Program-made: the position numbers and the translations under genes | Shown here: piece by piece, positions 24,894 to 32,050 of the stretch | Layout of the letters: each line of letters starts with the position of its first letter | Numbering within the stretch: position 1 is the stretch's first letter | Notes under the pieces: model-generated | Database searches by the model: none | Seen by the model: only the letters and a program-made list of their open reading frames with translations | What the model was told of the DNA's origin: nothing | Assembly: GCA_963784885.1 (NCBI GenBank) | Contig: CAWATA010000003.1 | Coordinates: 124,001-188,000 of the forward strand | Length of the DNA: 64,000 nucleotides | Direction: 5' to 3' | Source: RHKX01 sp963784885 | GTDB lineage: Bacteria > Actinomycetota > Thermoleophilia > Solirubrobacterales > 70-9

Positions 24894-26453
24894 ATGACGA
24901 GCCGTGAACCCGGGCCCGCGCCCCTGAACCGATCCCCGGCGCGCCCCTGGGCGATCGCCGGACTGGTCCTCGCGGTGGTCGTGCTGACGGGCGTGGTCCT
25001 GGTCGTGACCGGCGTCATCGGCGGCGACGACGGCCTCGACGCCGACCGCATCGCCGCCGCGGGCCGCGACGGCGGGGCGGACGATCCGTTCGCCTGGGCG
25101 TCCGACCGCAACGCCGACCTCGAGCGCCGGGCCGCGCTCGGCCTCTCACACGTCCTCTACGAGAAGAGCCCCGGCGGGATCGTTGCCAGCGCCCGGCGGA
25201 CGGCGCGCTGGCGGGACGAGGTGGAGAAGGCCGCAGCGGCGCACGGCGTCGATCCCGACACGATGGAGGCGATGGTCCTGCTCGAGAGCGCGGGCCGCCC
25301 GGAGGTGATCGCCGGCGACGATCCAGAGGTCGCCAGCGGCCTCGCCCAGATCGTCGCCGGCACCGGGATCGACCTGCTCGGGATGCGGGTCGACCTGGCC
25401 CGGAGCCGGGCGCTGACGAAGCGGATCGCGAAGGTCGAGCAGGAGATCGCGAAGGCCGAGAAGCAGGCGAAGAGCAGGAAGGCGAAGGTCCGGACGAAGG
25501 CGCTGATCGAACTGCGCCGGCTGCCGGGGCAGGAGCGGAAGCTGCGCGAGCGGCGGGCCGAGGTCGACGAGCGGTTCGACCCAGAGCGGGCACTCGACGG
25601 CATGGCGACCTACCTCGAGATCGCCGGCGAGCGCTTCGGGCGCGACGATCTCGCGACCACCAGCTACCACATGGGAATCGGCAACCTCGAGAACGTCATG
25701 GCGGCGTTCGGCGAGGAGACCCCGGTCGACGATCCGACCTACGCGCAGCTCTTCTTCGGCTCCTCGCCGCTCGAGAACGCGAAGGCCTGGAAGCTCCTCT
25801 CCTCGCTCGGCGACGACAGCTCGACCTATCTCTGGCGCGTCCTCGCCGCCGAGCGGATCATGGACCTCTATCGCGACGATCGCCGCGAGCTCGAGCGGCT
25901 CGCGGAGCTTCAGGCGAAGAAGGCGACCCAGGAAGAGGTCTTCCATCCCGAATCCGACACGACCGTGTTCGAGAAGCCGGAGGAGATCGAGGCGGCGATC
26001 GACGACGGCGGGCTGATCCGGCTGCCTCAGGGCGCCGATTACGGCTACACGATCGACAAGAACATGGGCGAGCTGGCCCCGAACGTCGGTGCCGAGCCCG
26101 GCCTCTACCGGGCGCTCCGGCCCGAGGCCCTCGCGGCCCTCATCTACATGACGGCTCGGGTCCGCGAGATCAACGACGGCAAGGGCGTCCTCAACGTCAC
26201 GAGCACGGCCCGCGATCAGCGATATCAGGACGCCCTCGTCGGGGTCAACGACCAGGCGACGCCGGCCTACTCCCTCCACACGACGGGCTGGTCCTTCGAC
26301 GTCGAGCGCAAGTACTCCAGCGACCGTCAGGCGGAGGCCTTCCAGTTCATGCTCGACCGGCTCCGGGCGCTCGACGTCATCGACTACGCCTACGAGCCGG
26401 ACGCGATCCATGTGACGGTCTCCGGCGAGGCCGAGCCGCTGCTGGATTTCTGA
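24894..26453 (+). CDS. Membrane-anchored SLT lytic transglycosylase with inserted coiled coil and M15-like (DUF5715) C-terminal domain
   Basis: 519 residues. A single membrane anchor lies at 20-42. An SLT-type domain begins near 105: catalytic Glu131 in LLESAGRP, then SGLAQI at 148-153. Residues about 165-225 are a Lys/Arg/Glu-rich coiled coil, after which the SLT fold resumes (FDPERALDGMATYLEIA, TSYHMGIGNLENV). The C-terminal 150 residues resemble a DUF5715/peptidase-M15 fold with SLHTTGWSFD (His462, Asp469) and a later Glu501-His506. It likely cuts glycan strands and perhaps peptide stems of peptidoglycan outside the membrane. It is followed 16 bases later by the convergent ychF. Confidence 0.82.
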   Translation: MTSREPGPAPLNRSPARPWAIAGLVLAVVVLTGVVLVVTGVIGGDDGLDADRIAAAGRDGGADDPFAWASDRNADLERRAALGLSHVLYEKSPGGIVASARRTARWRDEVEKAAAAHGVDPDTMEAMVLLESAGRPEVIAGDDPEVASGLAQIVAGTGIDLLGMRVDLARSRALTKRIAKVEQEIAKAEKQAKSRKAKVRTKALIELRRLPGQERKLRERRAEVDERFDPERALDGMATYLEIAGERFGRDDLATTSYHMGIGNLENVMAAFGEETPVDDPTYAQLFFGSSPLENAKAWKLLSSLGDDSSTYLWRVLAAERIMDLYRDDRRELERLAELQAKKATQEEVFHPESDTTVFEKPEEIEAAIDDGGLIRLPQGADYGYTIDKNMGELAPNVGAEPGLYRALRPEALAALIYMTARVREINDGKGVLNVTSTARDQRYQDALVGVNDQATPAYSLHTTGWSFDVERKYSSDRQAEAFQFMLDRLRALDVIDYAYEPDAIHVTVSGEAEPLLDF

Positions 26454-26469
26454 GCGTTCGGCCGGTTCC

Positions 26470-27549
26470 TCAGGTGTGCTTGACCGTGAGGACGTCGCCG
26501 TCCTGCATCACGTAGTCGCGGCCCTCGATCCGCAGGAGTCCCTTGTCGCGAGCGGGCGCGTAGCCGCCGCACTCGATCAGCGTGTCCCAGGGGACGACCT
26601 CGGCCTTGACGAAGCCCTGCTGGATGTCGGTGTGGATCTTCCCGGCCGCGTCCCAGGCGCTGCCCCCGCGGCCGAGGCTCCAGGCCCGGGCCTCGACCCC
26701 GGGCCCGGCGGTGAAGAAGCTGATCAGGTCGAGCAGCGAGTACGCGGCGCGGACCATCCGGTCGAGGCCGGACTCGGCGACGCCGAGCTCCTCTCGCATC
26801 ATCGCCGCCTCCCCGGCATCGAGCTCGACCAGCTCCGACTCGATCTTGGCGCTGAGCGCGATCGCCCGGTCGCCGCTCGCCCGGGCGTGATCGACCAGCG
26901 CCGCGGGCGGCTCGCCCTCGCCCTCGTCCACGTTGGCTATGTAGAGGACCGGCTTCGCGGTGAGGGCCTGGAGGTTCTGAGGGCCGGCCGGGCCGACCGC
27001 CTCGGGGACGGGGACCGAGCGGACCGGCTCGCCGCGCTCGAGCGCGGCGACGACATCGGACAGCCAGTCGCGCTCGGCGATCGCGTCCTTGTCGAGCGTC
27101 TTCGCCTGCTTGCCGACCCGCTCGAGGCGCCGCGTCGCGGTGTCGAGGTCGGCGAGCATCAGCTCCGCCTCGACCATCTCGGCATCGGCGACCGGGTCGA
27201 TCTCGCCCTCGGGATGTGGGACGCCGCTGTCGGAGTGGGCGCGGACGACGTGGCAGATCGCGTCGGTCTCGCGGATCGAGGCGAGGAACTGGTTGCCGAG
27301 CCCTTCGCCCGCCGATGCGCCGCGGACGAGCCCGGCGATGTCGTGAACCTCGAGCGATTCGTGTACCACCGGCGAGGAGTCGAGCAGCGCCGCCAGCCGG
27401 TCGAGCCGCTCGTCCGGCACCGGGGCGATGGCGACGTTCGGCTCGATCGTCGTGAACGGATAGCCGGCCGCCTCGGCTCCGGCCTGGGTCAGGGCGTTGA
27501 AGAGGGTGGACTTGCCGGCGTTCGGCATCCCGACGATCCCGACCTTCAT
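26470..27549 (-). CDS. ychF: Redox-regulated ATPase YchF (Obg-like)
   Basis: 359 residues, normal YchF length. G1 GMPNAGKSTLFNAL is at residues 6-19, followed by EPNVAIAPVPDERLD, DIAGLVRGASAGEGLGNQFL, the G4-like NVDE, and the C-terminal TGS domain (SFFTAGPGVEARAW). YchF/OLA1 proteins bind ATP and interact with ribosomes and stress responses. The ATG overlaps the stop of the PAP2 gene (ATGA), with GGAGGAGGG just upstream, so translation is coupled. Confidence 0.96.
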   Translation of the reverse strand: MKVGIVGMPNAGKSTLFNALTQAGAEAAGYPFTTIEPNVAIAPVPDERLDRLAALLDSSPVVHESLEVHDIAGLVRGASAGEGLGNQFLASIRETDAICHVVRAHSDSGVPHPEGEIDPVADAEMVEAELMLADLDTATRRLERVGKQAKTLDKDAIAERDWLSDVVAALERGEPVRSVPVPEAVGPAGPQNLQALTAKPVLYIANVDEGEGEPPAALVDHARASGDRAIALSAKIESELVELDAGEAAMMREELGVAESGLDRMVRAAYSLLDLISFFTAGPGVEARAWSLGRGGSAWDAAGKIHTDIQQGFVKAEVVPWDTLIECGGYAPARDKGLLRIEGRDYVMQDGDVLTVKHT

Positions 27550-28208
27550 CGACCCTCCTCCGGATCCGGCTCGATCGACGGCTCGTCGGCGGCCGGCAGC
27601 GGCCAGAGCCGCCCGATCCCATAGCCGAGGGCGACGCCGGCGAGCACGTCGCTCGGGTAGTGCATGCCGAGGTAGGGGCGGCCGAGGCAGGTCAAGGCCG
27701 CGAGACCGTAGAGGGCGAGACGCGCGCGTGGCGCCACGCGGCCGAGCGCGACGGCCGCGGCGACCGCGGAGGTCGAGTGAGCTGAGGGGAAGGAGAGCTT
27801 GCTCGGGGCGGGCCCCAGCGGCGGGTGGCCGGCGATCACGGGACGCTCGCGGCCGAAAGCGCTCTTGACGAGCGAGTTGATCCCGACCGCGGCCGGGCCG
27901 GCGACGGCGGCCGCGAGGAAGCGGGTACGGCGACGCCGGTCGAGGGTCGCCCCGGCGAGGCCGATCCCGGCCCAGCCGATGCCGTACTCCCCGAACCAGC
28001 CGAGGGCGCGGGCGAAGCGCTCACCGGACGACTCGTGCCCGCGCGTTCGCAGCGCGACGAGCGCGGCCTGGTCGTAGCGCCCGACGGTCAGCGCGATCGG
28101 CCCGAGCGGCGTCCGTTGACGCTCGGCCCAGCGCCGCAGCCGGCGGCTGCGCTCGAGCGGTGGGGGGTTGCGGAGGCCGTGCGGCCTGCCCTTCGTCATC
28201 GTCGGCAC
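27546..28208 (-). CDS. PAP2-superfamily membrane phosphatase
   Basis: 220 residues from the GTG at 28208 (an ATG at 28199 is the alternative). The phosphatase signature is spread as KSAFGRERP, PSAHSTSA (catalytic His) and GMHYPSDVLAGVALG. Several hydrophobic segments surround it. The family dephosphorylates lipid pyrophosphates or phosphatidic acid at the membrane. TATGCT lies 8 bases before the GTG, favouring that start as leaderless. It forms an operon with ychF and lies 26 bases downstream of the lipid kinase gene, a plausible functional partner. Confidence 0.87.
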   Translation of the reverse strand: MPTMTKGRPHGLRNPPPLERSRRLRRWAERQRTPLGPIALTVGRYDQAALVALRTRGHESSGERFARALGWFGEYGIGWAGIGLAGATLDRRRRTRFLAAAVAGPAAVGINSLVKSAFGRERPVIAGHPPLGPAPSKLSFPSAHSTSAVAAAVALGRVAPRARLALYGLAALTCLGRPYLGMHYPSDVLAGVALGYGIGRLWPLPAADEPSIEPDPEEGR

Positions 28209-28216
28209 GGCCGGGC

Positions 28217-28222
28217 AGCATA
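28217..28222 (-). promoter_or_regulatory. Leaderless-type -10 element (TATGCT)
   Basis: TATGCT on the minus strand ends 8 bases before the GTG at 28208. Confidence 0.45.
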
Positions 28223-28234
28223 GGCGGCCCCCGC

Positions 28235-29089
28235 CTAACCCGTGACGAGCTCGAAGCCGTTGCGCTCGGCCGTGAAGGTGAGATCCCCTTCGCCCTCGAG
28301 CTCGCCGGCCGGCACCAACTCTCCGTCGATGTTGAGCTTCTCGCCGGGATCGAGACGCATCCGGATGGTCGCGCCGCGCGCCGAGTGGACGCCCCCGTGG
28401 CCTTCGACCCGCCCGATCCGCAGCCCGTAGGAGTGCTTGACGAGCCTGAGCCTCGATCCGTGCTCGATCACGACGACATCGAGGAGACCGTCGCTGACGT
28501 CGGCGTCGAGGCTGGCGCCGCCGCCGAACGCGCCGCTGCTCGCCACCGACGCCTGCCAGGCGAGGCCGTCGTGGAGGACGCGTCCGTCGACCTCGATGCG
28601 ACACCTCACGGGATGCGCCCGGAGCCCGACGCGGATCGCTCCGACGGGATAGGCGAGGGCGCCGAGGCGTTGCTTCAGCGAGTGCGCCTCCTCGGCCGCG
28701 GCCGGCGGGAGGCCGGCGGCTGCGACGTTCACGAACGGCCGACCGCAGACGTCGGCGAGCTCGACGTGCTCGGTCGGGCTCCCGGCGGCGGCGACCGAGC
28801 AGGCGTGCCCGACGTCCTTGGGGAGTTCGTGGTGGGATGCGAAATCGTTTGCCGTCCCGGTCGGGATCACCGCGAGCGGCACACCGGCGCGCGCCGCCAG
28901 CTCCGCCGCGCAGCCGATCGAACCGTCGCCGCCCGCGACCGCGATCACGTCGGCCCCGGCGTCGGCCGCGCCCTCGGGCGAGCCGATCGCGAACGACTCG
29001 ACCTCCGCCCCCGCCGTCTCGAGGCGTGCGGCGACGCCGTCGGCGCGGCCACGGCCGGAGTCGGGGTTGGCGATCAGTGCGATCCGCAT
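28235..29089 (-). CDS. YegS/DagK family lipid kinase
   Basis: 284 residues. The diacylglycerol kinase catalytic domain has ANPDSGRGRAD at the N-terminus, the nucleotide-binding AGGDGSIG near residue 53 and PTGTANDFASH near 76. The C-terminal beta-domain contains DVSDGLLDVVVIEH. It phosphorylates a lipid alcohol such as diacylglycerol or a related lipid; the exact substrate is unknown. TAGGGT lies 6 bases before the ATG. Next to a PAP2 phosphatase gene, giving a kinase/phosphatase pair. Confidence 0.9.
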   Translation of the reverse strand: MRIALIANPDSGRGRADGVAARLETAGAEVESFAIGSPEGAADAGADVIAVAGGDGSIGCAAELAARAGVPLAVIPTGTANDFASHHELPKDVGHACSVAAAGSPTEHVELADVCGRPFVNVAAAGLPPAAAEEAHSLKQRLGALAYPVGAIRVGLRAHPVRCRIEVDGRVLHDGLAWQASVASSGAFGGGASLDADVSDGLLDVVVIEHGSRLRLVKHSYGLRIGRVEGHGGVHSARGATIRMRLDPGEKLNIDGELVPAGELEGEGDLTFTAERNGFELVTG

Positions 29090-29095
29090 CGGGCG

Positions 29096-29101
29096 ACCCT
29101 A
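29096..29101 (-). promoter_or_regulatory. Leaderless-type -10 element for the lipid kinase (TAGGGT)
   Basis: TAGGGT on the minus strand ends 6 bases before the ATG at 29089. Confidence 0.5.
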
Positions 29102-29142
29102 GTGAGGCGGGGTAACCGGCGGATAAGGCGCCCGACGGCCGG

Positions 29143-29165
29143 CCACCGTCCGGGCCGGACGGTGG
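29143..29165. promoter_or_regulatory. 23-base near-perfect palindrome in a divergent promoter region
   Basis: CCACCGTCCGG (29143-29153) is the exact complement of 29155-29165, with one central base. It ends 10 bases before the GTG at 29176, so it would cover the -35/-10 region of that rightward gene. This position suits a repressor operator; hairpin formation in RNA is unlikely if that gene is leaderless. Confidence 0.5.
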
Positions 29166-29175
29166 AATCCTCGTC

Positions 29176-30291
29176 GTGGACGAACCCTCGCCGCACGCGG
29201 AGGAGGACCGGGAAGCGCAGATCGCCGAGTGCCGGCACCGCTTCCGCGAGTCCGGGCTGCCGCTCTTCGACGAAGACTTCTCGGCGGCGACCAACGTCTT
29301 CAACCGGGCGGCGCCGCTGCTCGCGCTCGTCTTCCTCGGCGAGATGCTCGGCGCGATCCGGCTCGATTGGCCGCTGGGCGCGAACCTCGCGGCGTTGTTC
29401 GGCGGGCTCGCCATCCTGCTCGGCGCCGCGATGGCGATCAACCGCTACCGGGGGCGCCCAGCAGCGTCGCTCCCCGAGGACGTCGGGAGAATCGAGCTTG
29501 CGGCGTTCGTGCTGGTGCCGGCGCTCCTGCCGCTGATCTTCGGCGGGCAGACGCGAAGCGCATGGGTGACCGCGCTCGTCAACCTCGCCCTCGTCCTGCT
29601 GATCTACGCGGTCTTCGGTTACGGCCTGGTGTCGATCGTCCGCTGGGTCGGGCGGCGCCTCTGGCACCAGCTCCTCGCCTCGTTCATGTTGCTGGCGCGG
29701 GCTGTGCCGCTGCTGATGATCTTCGCGCTGCTGGCGTTCATGAGCACGGAGATGTGGCAGGTCTTCTCGGCGATCACCGACGCCGACCTGGTCGCGATCG
29801 CCCTGCTCTTCGTCGGGCTCGGGACGGCGTTCCTGCTGGCTCGCCTGCCGCGCGAGGTGCGGGCGCTCGAGGCGGAGGTCGGCGACGCCGGCGAGCCGCT
29901 CAACCGCAAGCAGCGGCGCAACGTCGAGCTCGTCCTGTTCACGAGCCAGGCGGTACAGGTGCTGACCGTGAGCCTGCTCGTCGCCGCCTTCTTCGTCGTC
30001 TTCGGGCTGATCGCGGTGCCCGACAGCATCCGCGAGTCGTGGGTCGGCCCCGGATGCTGCGACCAGCTCTTCGCGATCGAGATCGGCGGCGAGTCCTTCG
30101 AGATGACCGTCGAGCTGCTCAAGGTCGCCGCCGGCCTCGCCGCGTTCACCGGCCTCTACTTCGCGATCGCGATGCTGACCGACTCGACCTACCGCGACGA
30201 GTTCCTCCAGGAGGTGACGGCGGAGCTGCGATCGGTGTTCGCGGTCCGCGCCGACTACCTGAGGTTGCGCGGCACCGCGCCCCCCGGCTGA
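29176..30291 (+). CDS. Polytopic membrane protein of unknown function
   Basis: 371 residues from the GTG at 29176, about 8 predicted spans starting near residue 45. The N-terminal 40 residues are charged (ECRHRFRESGLPLFDEDFS). After span 6 is a soluble loop with EAEVGDAGEPLNRKQRRNVELV, then two more spans and an external loop with a Cys pair (GPGCCDQLF). No transporter signature is recognised; the architecture recurs in actinobacteria as uncharacterised protein. It lies 12 bases before the BtrH-like gene, so they are probably co-transcribed. Confidence 0.75.
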   Translation: MDEPSPHAEEDREAQIAECRHRFRESGLPLFDEDFSAATNVFNRAAPLLALVFLGEMLGAIRLDWPLGANLAALFGGLAILLGAAMAINRYRGRPAASLPEDVGRIELAAFVLVPALLPLIFGGQTRSAWVTALVNLALVLLIYAVFGYGLVSIVRWVGRRLWHQLLASFMLLARAVPLLMIFALLAFMSTEMWQVFSAITDADLVAIALLFVGLGTAFLLARLPREVRALEAEVGDAGEPLNRKQRRNVELVLFTSQAVQVLTVSLLVAAFFVVFGLIAVPDSIRESWVGPGCCDQLFAIEIGGESFEMTVELLKVAAGLAAFTGLYFAIAMLTDSTYRDEFLQEVTAELRSVFAVRADYLRLRGTAPPG

Positions 30292-30303
30292 AAGACTCCC
30301 GTC

Positions 30304-31287
30304 ATGGCGCTCGGCCAGACCGTCCTCGTGCCGGGATTCGAACACGTCCCCGGCCATCACTGCGGCTCGACCGCGTTGCGCAACCTGCTCGCGTTTCACG
30401 GCACCGCAATTTCCGAGGAGCTCGCTTTCGGGCTCGGAGCCGGCGCCTGCTTCTACTACTTCGCCTCCGAGGACCTCTCGCCGACCCGGTTCACCAACGG
30501 CCGGACGGGCCGCCTCGAGGAGAACTTCCTCGAGCTGACCGGAGCGCCGCTGCGGCTCACGACCGAACCCGACCCCGAGCGTGCTTGGGCTGCGGCGCGC
30601 GCCGTCATCGACGACGGCCGGCCGGTGCTCCTGATCACCGATCTGTTTCATCTCGACCACTACGGCAACTCCGCCCATTTCCCCGGCCACGCCGTCGTCC
30701 TCGCCGGATACGACGACGAGCACGCGTACGTCTCCGACACCGGATTCGAGGGCCTGCAGCGCACCTCGCTCGCCGGGCTCGAGCGGGCCCGCCACGAGCA
30801 GCACCCGTTCTATCCGCTAGCCGGCCACATGCTCGACGTGCCGGGCGAACCACCGACCGCCGGCGAGCTGCTCGCGACGGCCCCGGCCACGATCAAGCGC
30901 GCCGCCCGGCGCATGGAGGAGCCGGACCTCGGCGAGTTCGAGGGGCTGCCGGCGCTGCGACGCTTCGCCGCCGAGGTCGGCTCCTGGCCCGAGACGACCT
31001 CCGACTGGAAGTGGTGCGCTCGCTTCAACTACCAGGTGATCGAGCGGCGCGGGACCGGCGGCGGCAACTTCCGGGCGCTCTATTCCCGGTTCCTCACCGA
31101 GGTCGGCCGCGAGGAGGAGGCGGCCCGCGCCGCCGGGGCCGCGAACGCGTGGACGGAGCTCGCCGGCGAGCTGTTCGCGGCCAGTGAGACCGACGAGCCG
31201 GACCCGCTGGGCTGGGAGCGGATCGGCGCAGCGGCCGAGCGCGTTCTCGCCGACGAAGAGCTGCTCTGGGACGCGCTCAGCGGCTGA
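30304..31287 (+). CDS. BtrH N-terminal/DUF4872 family protein (cysteine-peptidase-like fold)
   Basis: 327 residues. The N-terminal half matches the BtrH pattern: HHCGSTALRNLL with Cys20, FGLGAGACFYYF near 42, and a later catalytic-type His129 in FPGHAVVLAGYDD with Asp145. The C-terminal half fits DUF4872 (WCARFNYQVIERRGTGGGNFRALYSRFL). BtrH itself transfers an acyl side chain from a carrier protein to the aminoglycoside ribostamycin. No butirosin-like genes or acyl carrier protein occur here, so the substrate is unknown. Cotranscription with the membrane protein gene is likely. Confidence 0.85.
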   Translation: MALGQTVLVPGFEHVPGHHCGSTALRNLLAFHGTAISEELAFGLGAGACFYYFASEDLSPTRFTNGRTGRLEENFLELTGAPLRLTTEPDPERAWAAARAVIDDGRPVLLITDLFHLDHYGNSAHFPGHAVVLAGYDDEHAYVSDTGFEGLQRTSLAGLERARHEQHPFYPLAGHMLDVPGEPPTAGELLATAPATIKRAARRMEEPDLGEFEGLPALRRFAAEVGSWPETTSDWKWCARFNYQVIERRGTGGGNFRALYSRFLTEVGREEEAARAAGAANAWTELAGELFAASETDEPDPLGWERIGAAAERVLADEELLWDALSG

Positions 31288-31376
31288 GCCGCTCGGCGAG
31301 GATCGAGTCGATCTTTCAGGTGGTGGCCGCCGTCGGCCTCGACGACGAATCCGGCCGCGGGCCGGCCGGCCTCGGT

Positions 31377-31589
31377 CTAGAAGCCGACCTTCTGAGAGTC
31401 ACCGGCCGTCTTGATGAATACGAGCTTGTCGAGGAAGAGCTCGACCTCGGCGTCGTCGCTGGTGAGTCGATGCCAGCCGCCGCGCCCGAGGGCCTCGCGC
31501 AGGGACGCGAGCTCTTCGTCGGAGGTCCGCAGGGCCAGCACCTGGCCACCGTCGAAGCCGACCTCGATCCGTCGTTGCGTGGTTGGCAT
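31377..31589 (-). CDS. Small conserved-looking protein, DUF3107-like
   Basis: 70 residues. The pattern is strand, acidic Ser/Glu helix (SDEELASLREALGRGG), strand, then VFIKTAG. It resembles small actinobacterial proteins of the DUF3107 type, but this match is by eye only. GAGGAG lies 7 bases before the ATG and overlaps the stop of the epimerase gene upstream, so it is the second gene of a two-gene operon. No function known. Confidence 0.6.
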   Translation of the reverse strand: MPTTQRRIEVGFDGGQVLALRTSDEELASLREALGRGGWHRLTSDDAEVELFLDKLVFIKTAGDSQKVGF

Positions 31590-31600
31590 GGCCGGTCTCC

Positions 31601-32008
31601 TCAGTGGTCGTGGGGCTGGACGATCTCGGTCAGGACGGCGCCGGTGGAACGAGGATGCACGAAGGCGACCCGGCTCTGGCGGATGCCGATCCGCGGCTTC
31701 TCGTCGATCAGCTGGACGCCGTTGCGCGCGAGCTCGGCGAGGGTCGCCTCGATGTCGGAGACGGCATAGGCGACGTGGTGGAGTCCCGGTCCCTTCTTCG
31801 CGAGGAACTTGCCGACGGGCGTGTCGTCGCCGAGCGGGCTGAGCAGCTCGACGTGCCCGTCGCCGACGTCGAGGAGGACGGCTTCGACGCCCTGTTCCTC
31901 GACGACCTCGCGGTGGACGAGGGGCATCCCGAAGACGTCCCGATAGAGCTTGATGGCGGCGTCGAGGTCGTCGACGGCGACGCCGGTGTGATCGATCCGG
32001 TCGAACAT
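31601..32008 (-). CDS. mce: Methylmalonyl-CoA epimerase (VOC superfamily)
   Basis: 135 residues. The glyoxalase/VOC repeats show IDHTGVAVDDLDAAIKLY (metal His), VHREVVEEQGVEAVLLDVG, HHVAYAVSDIEATL (second metal His) and a terminal VLTEIVQP (metal Glu). This is the pattern of epimerases that convert (S)- to (R)-methylmalonyl-CoA in propionate metabolism. No mutase lies in the window. TAGACT lies 7 bases before the ATG; the downstream 70-residue gene is translationally linked. Confidence 0.9.
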   Translation of the reverse strand: MFDRIDHTGVAVDDLDAAIKLYRDVFGMPLVHREVVEEQGVEAVLLDVGDGHVELLSPLGDDTPVGKFLAKKGPGLHHVAYAVSDIEATLAELARNGVQLIDEKPRIGIRQSRVAFVHPRSTGAVLTEIVQPHDH

Positions 32009-32015
32009 CGGCCGC

Positions 32016-32021
32016 AGTCTA
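32016..32021 (-). promoter_or_regulatory. Leaderless-type -10 element for the epimerase gene (TAGACT)
   Basis: TAGACT on the minus strand ends 7 bases before the ATG at 32008. Confidence 0.5.
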
Positions 32022-32050
32022 TTTGACCGCCGTGCCGGCCTCGGGCGCGA

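Noticed and set aside
31288..31376. GC-rich self-complementary stretch as a terminator between the BtrH-like and 70-residue genes
   Set aside because: The GGCC-rich pairing is short and ambiguous and could arise from composition alone; too weak to list.
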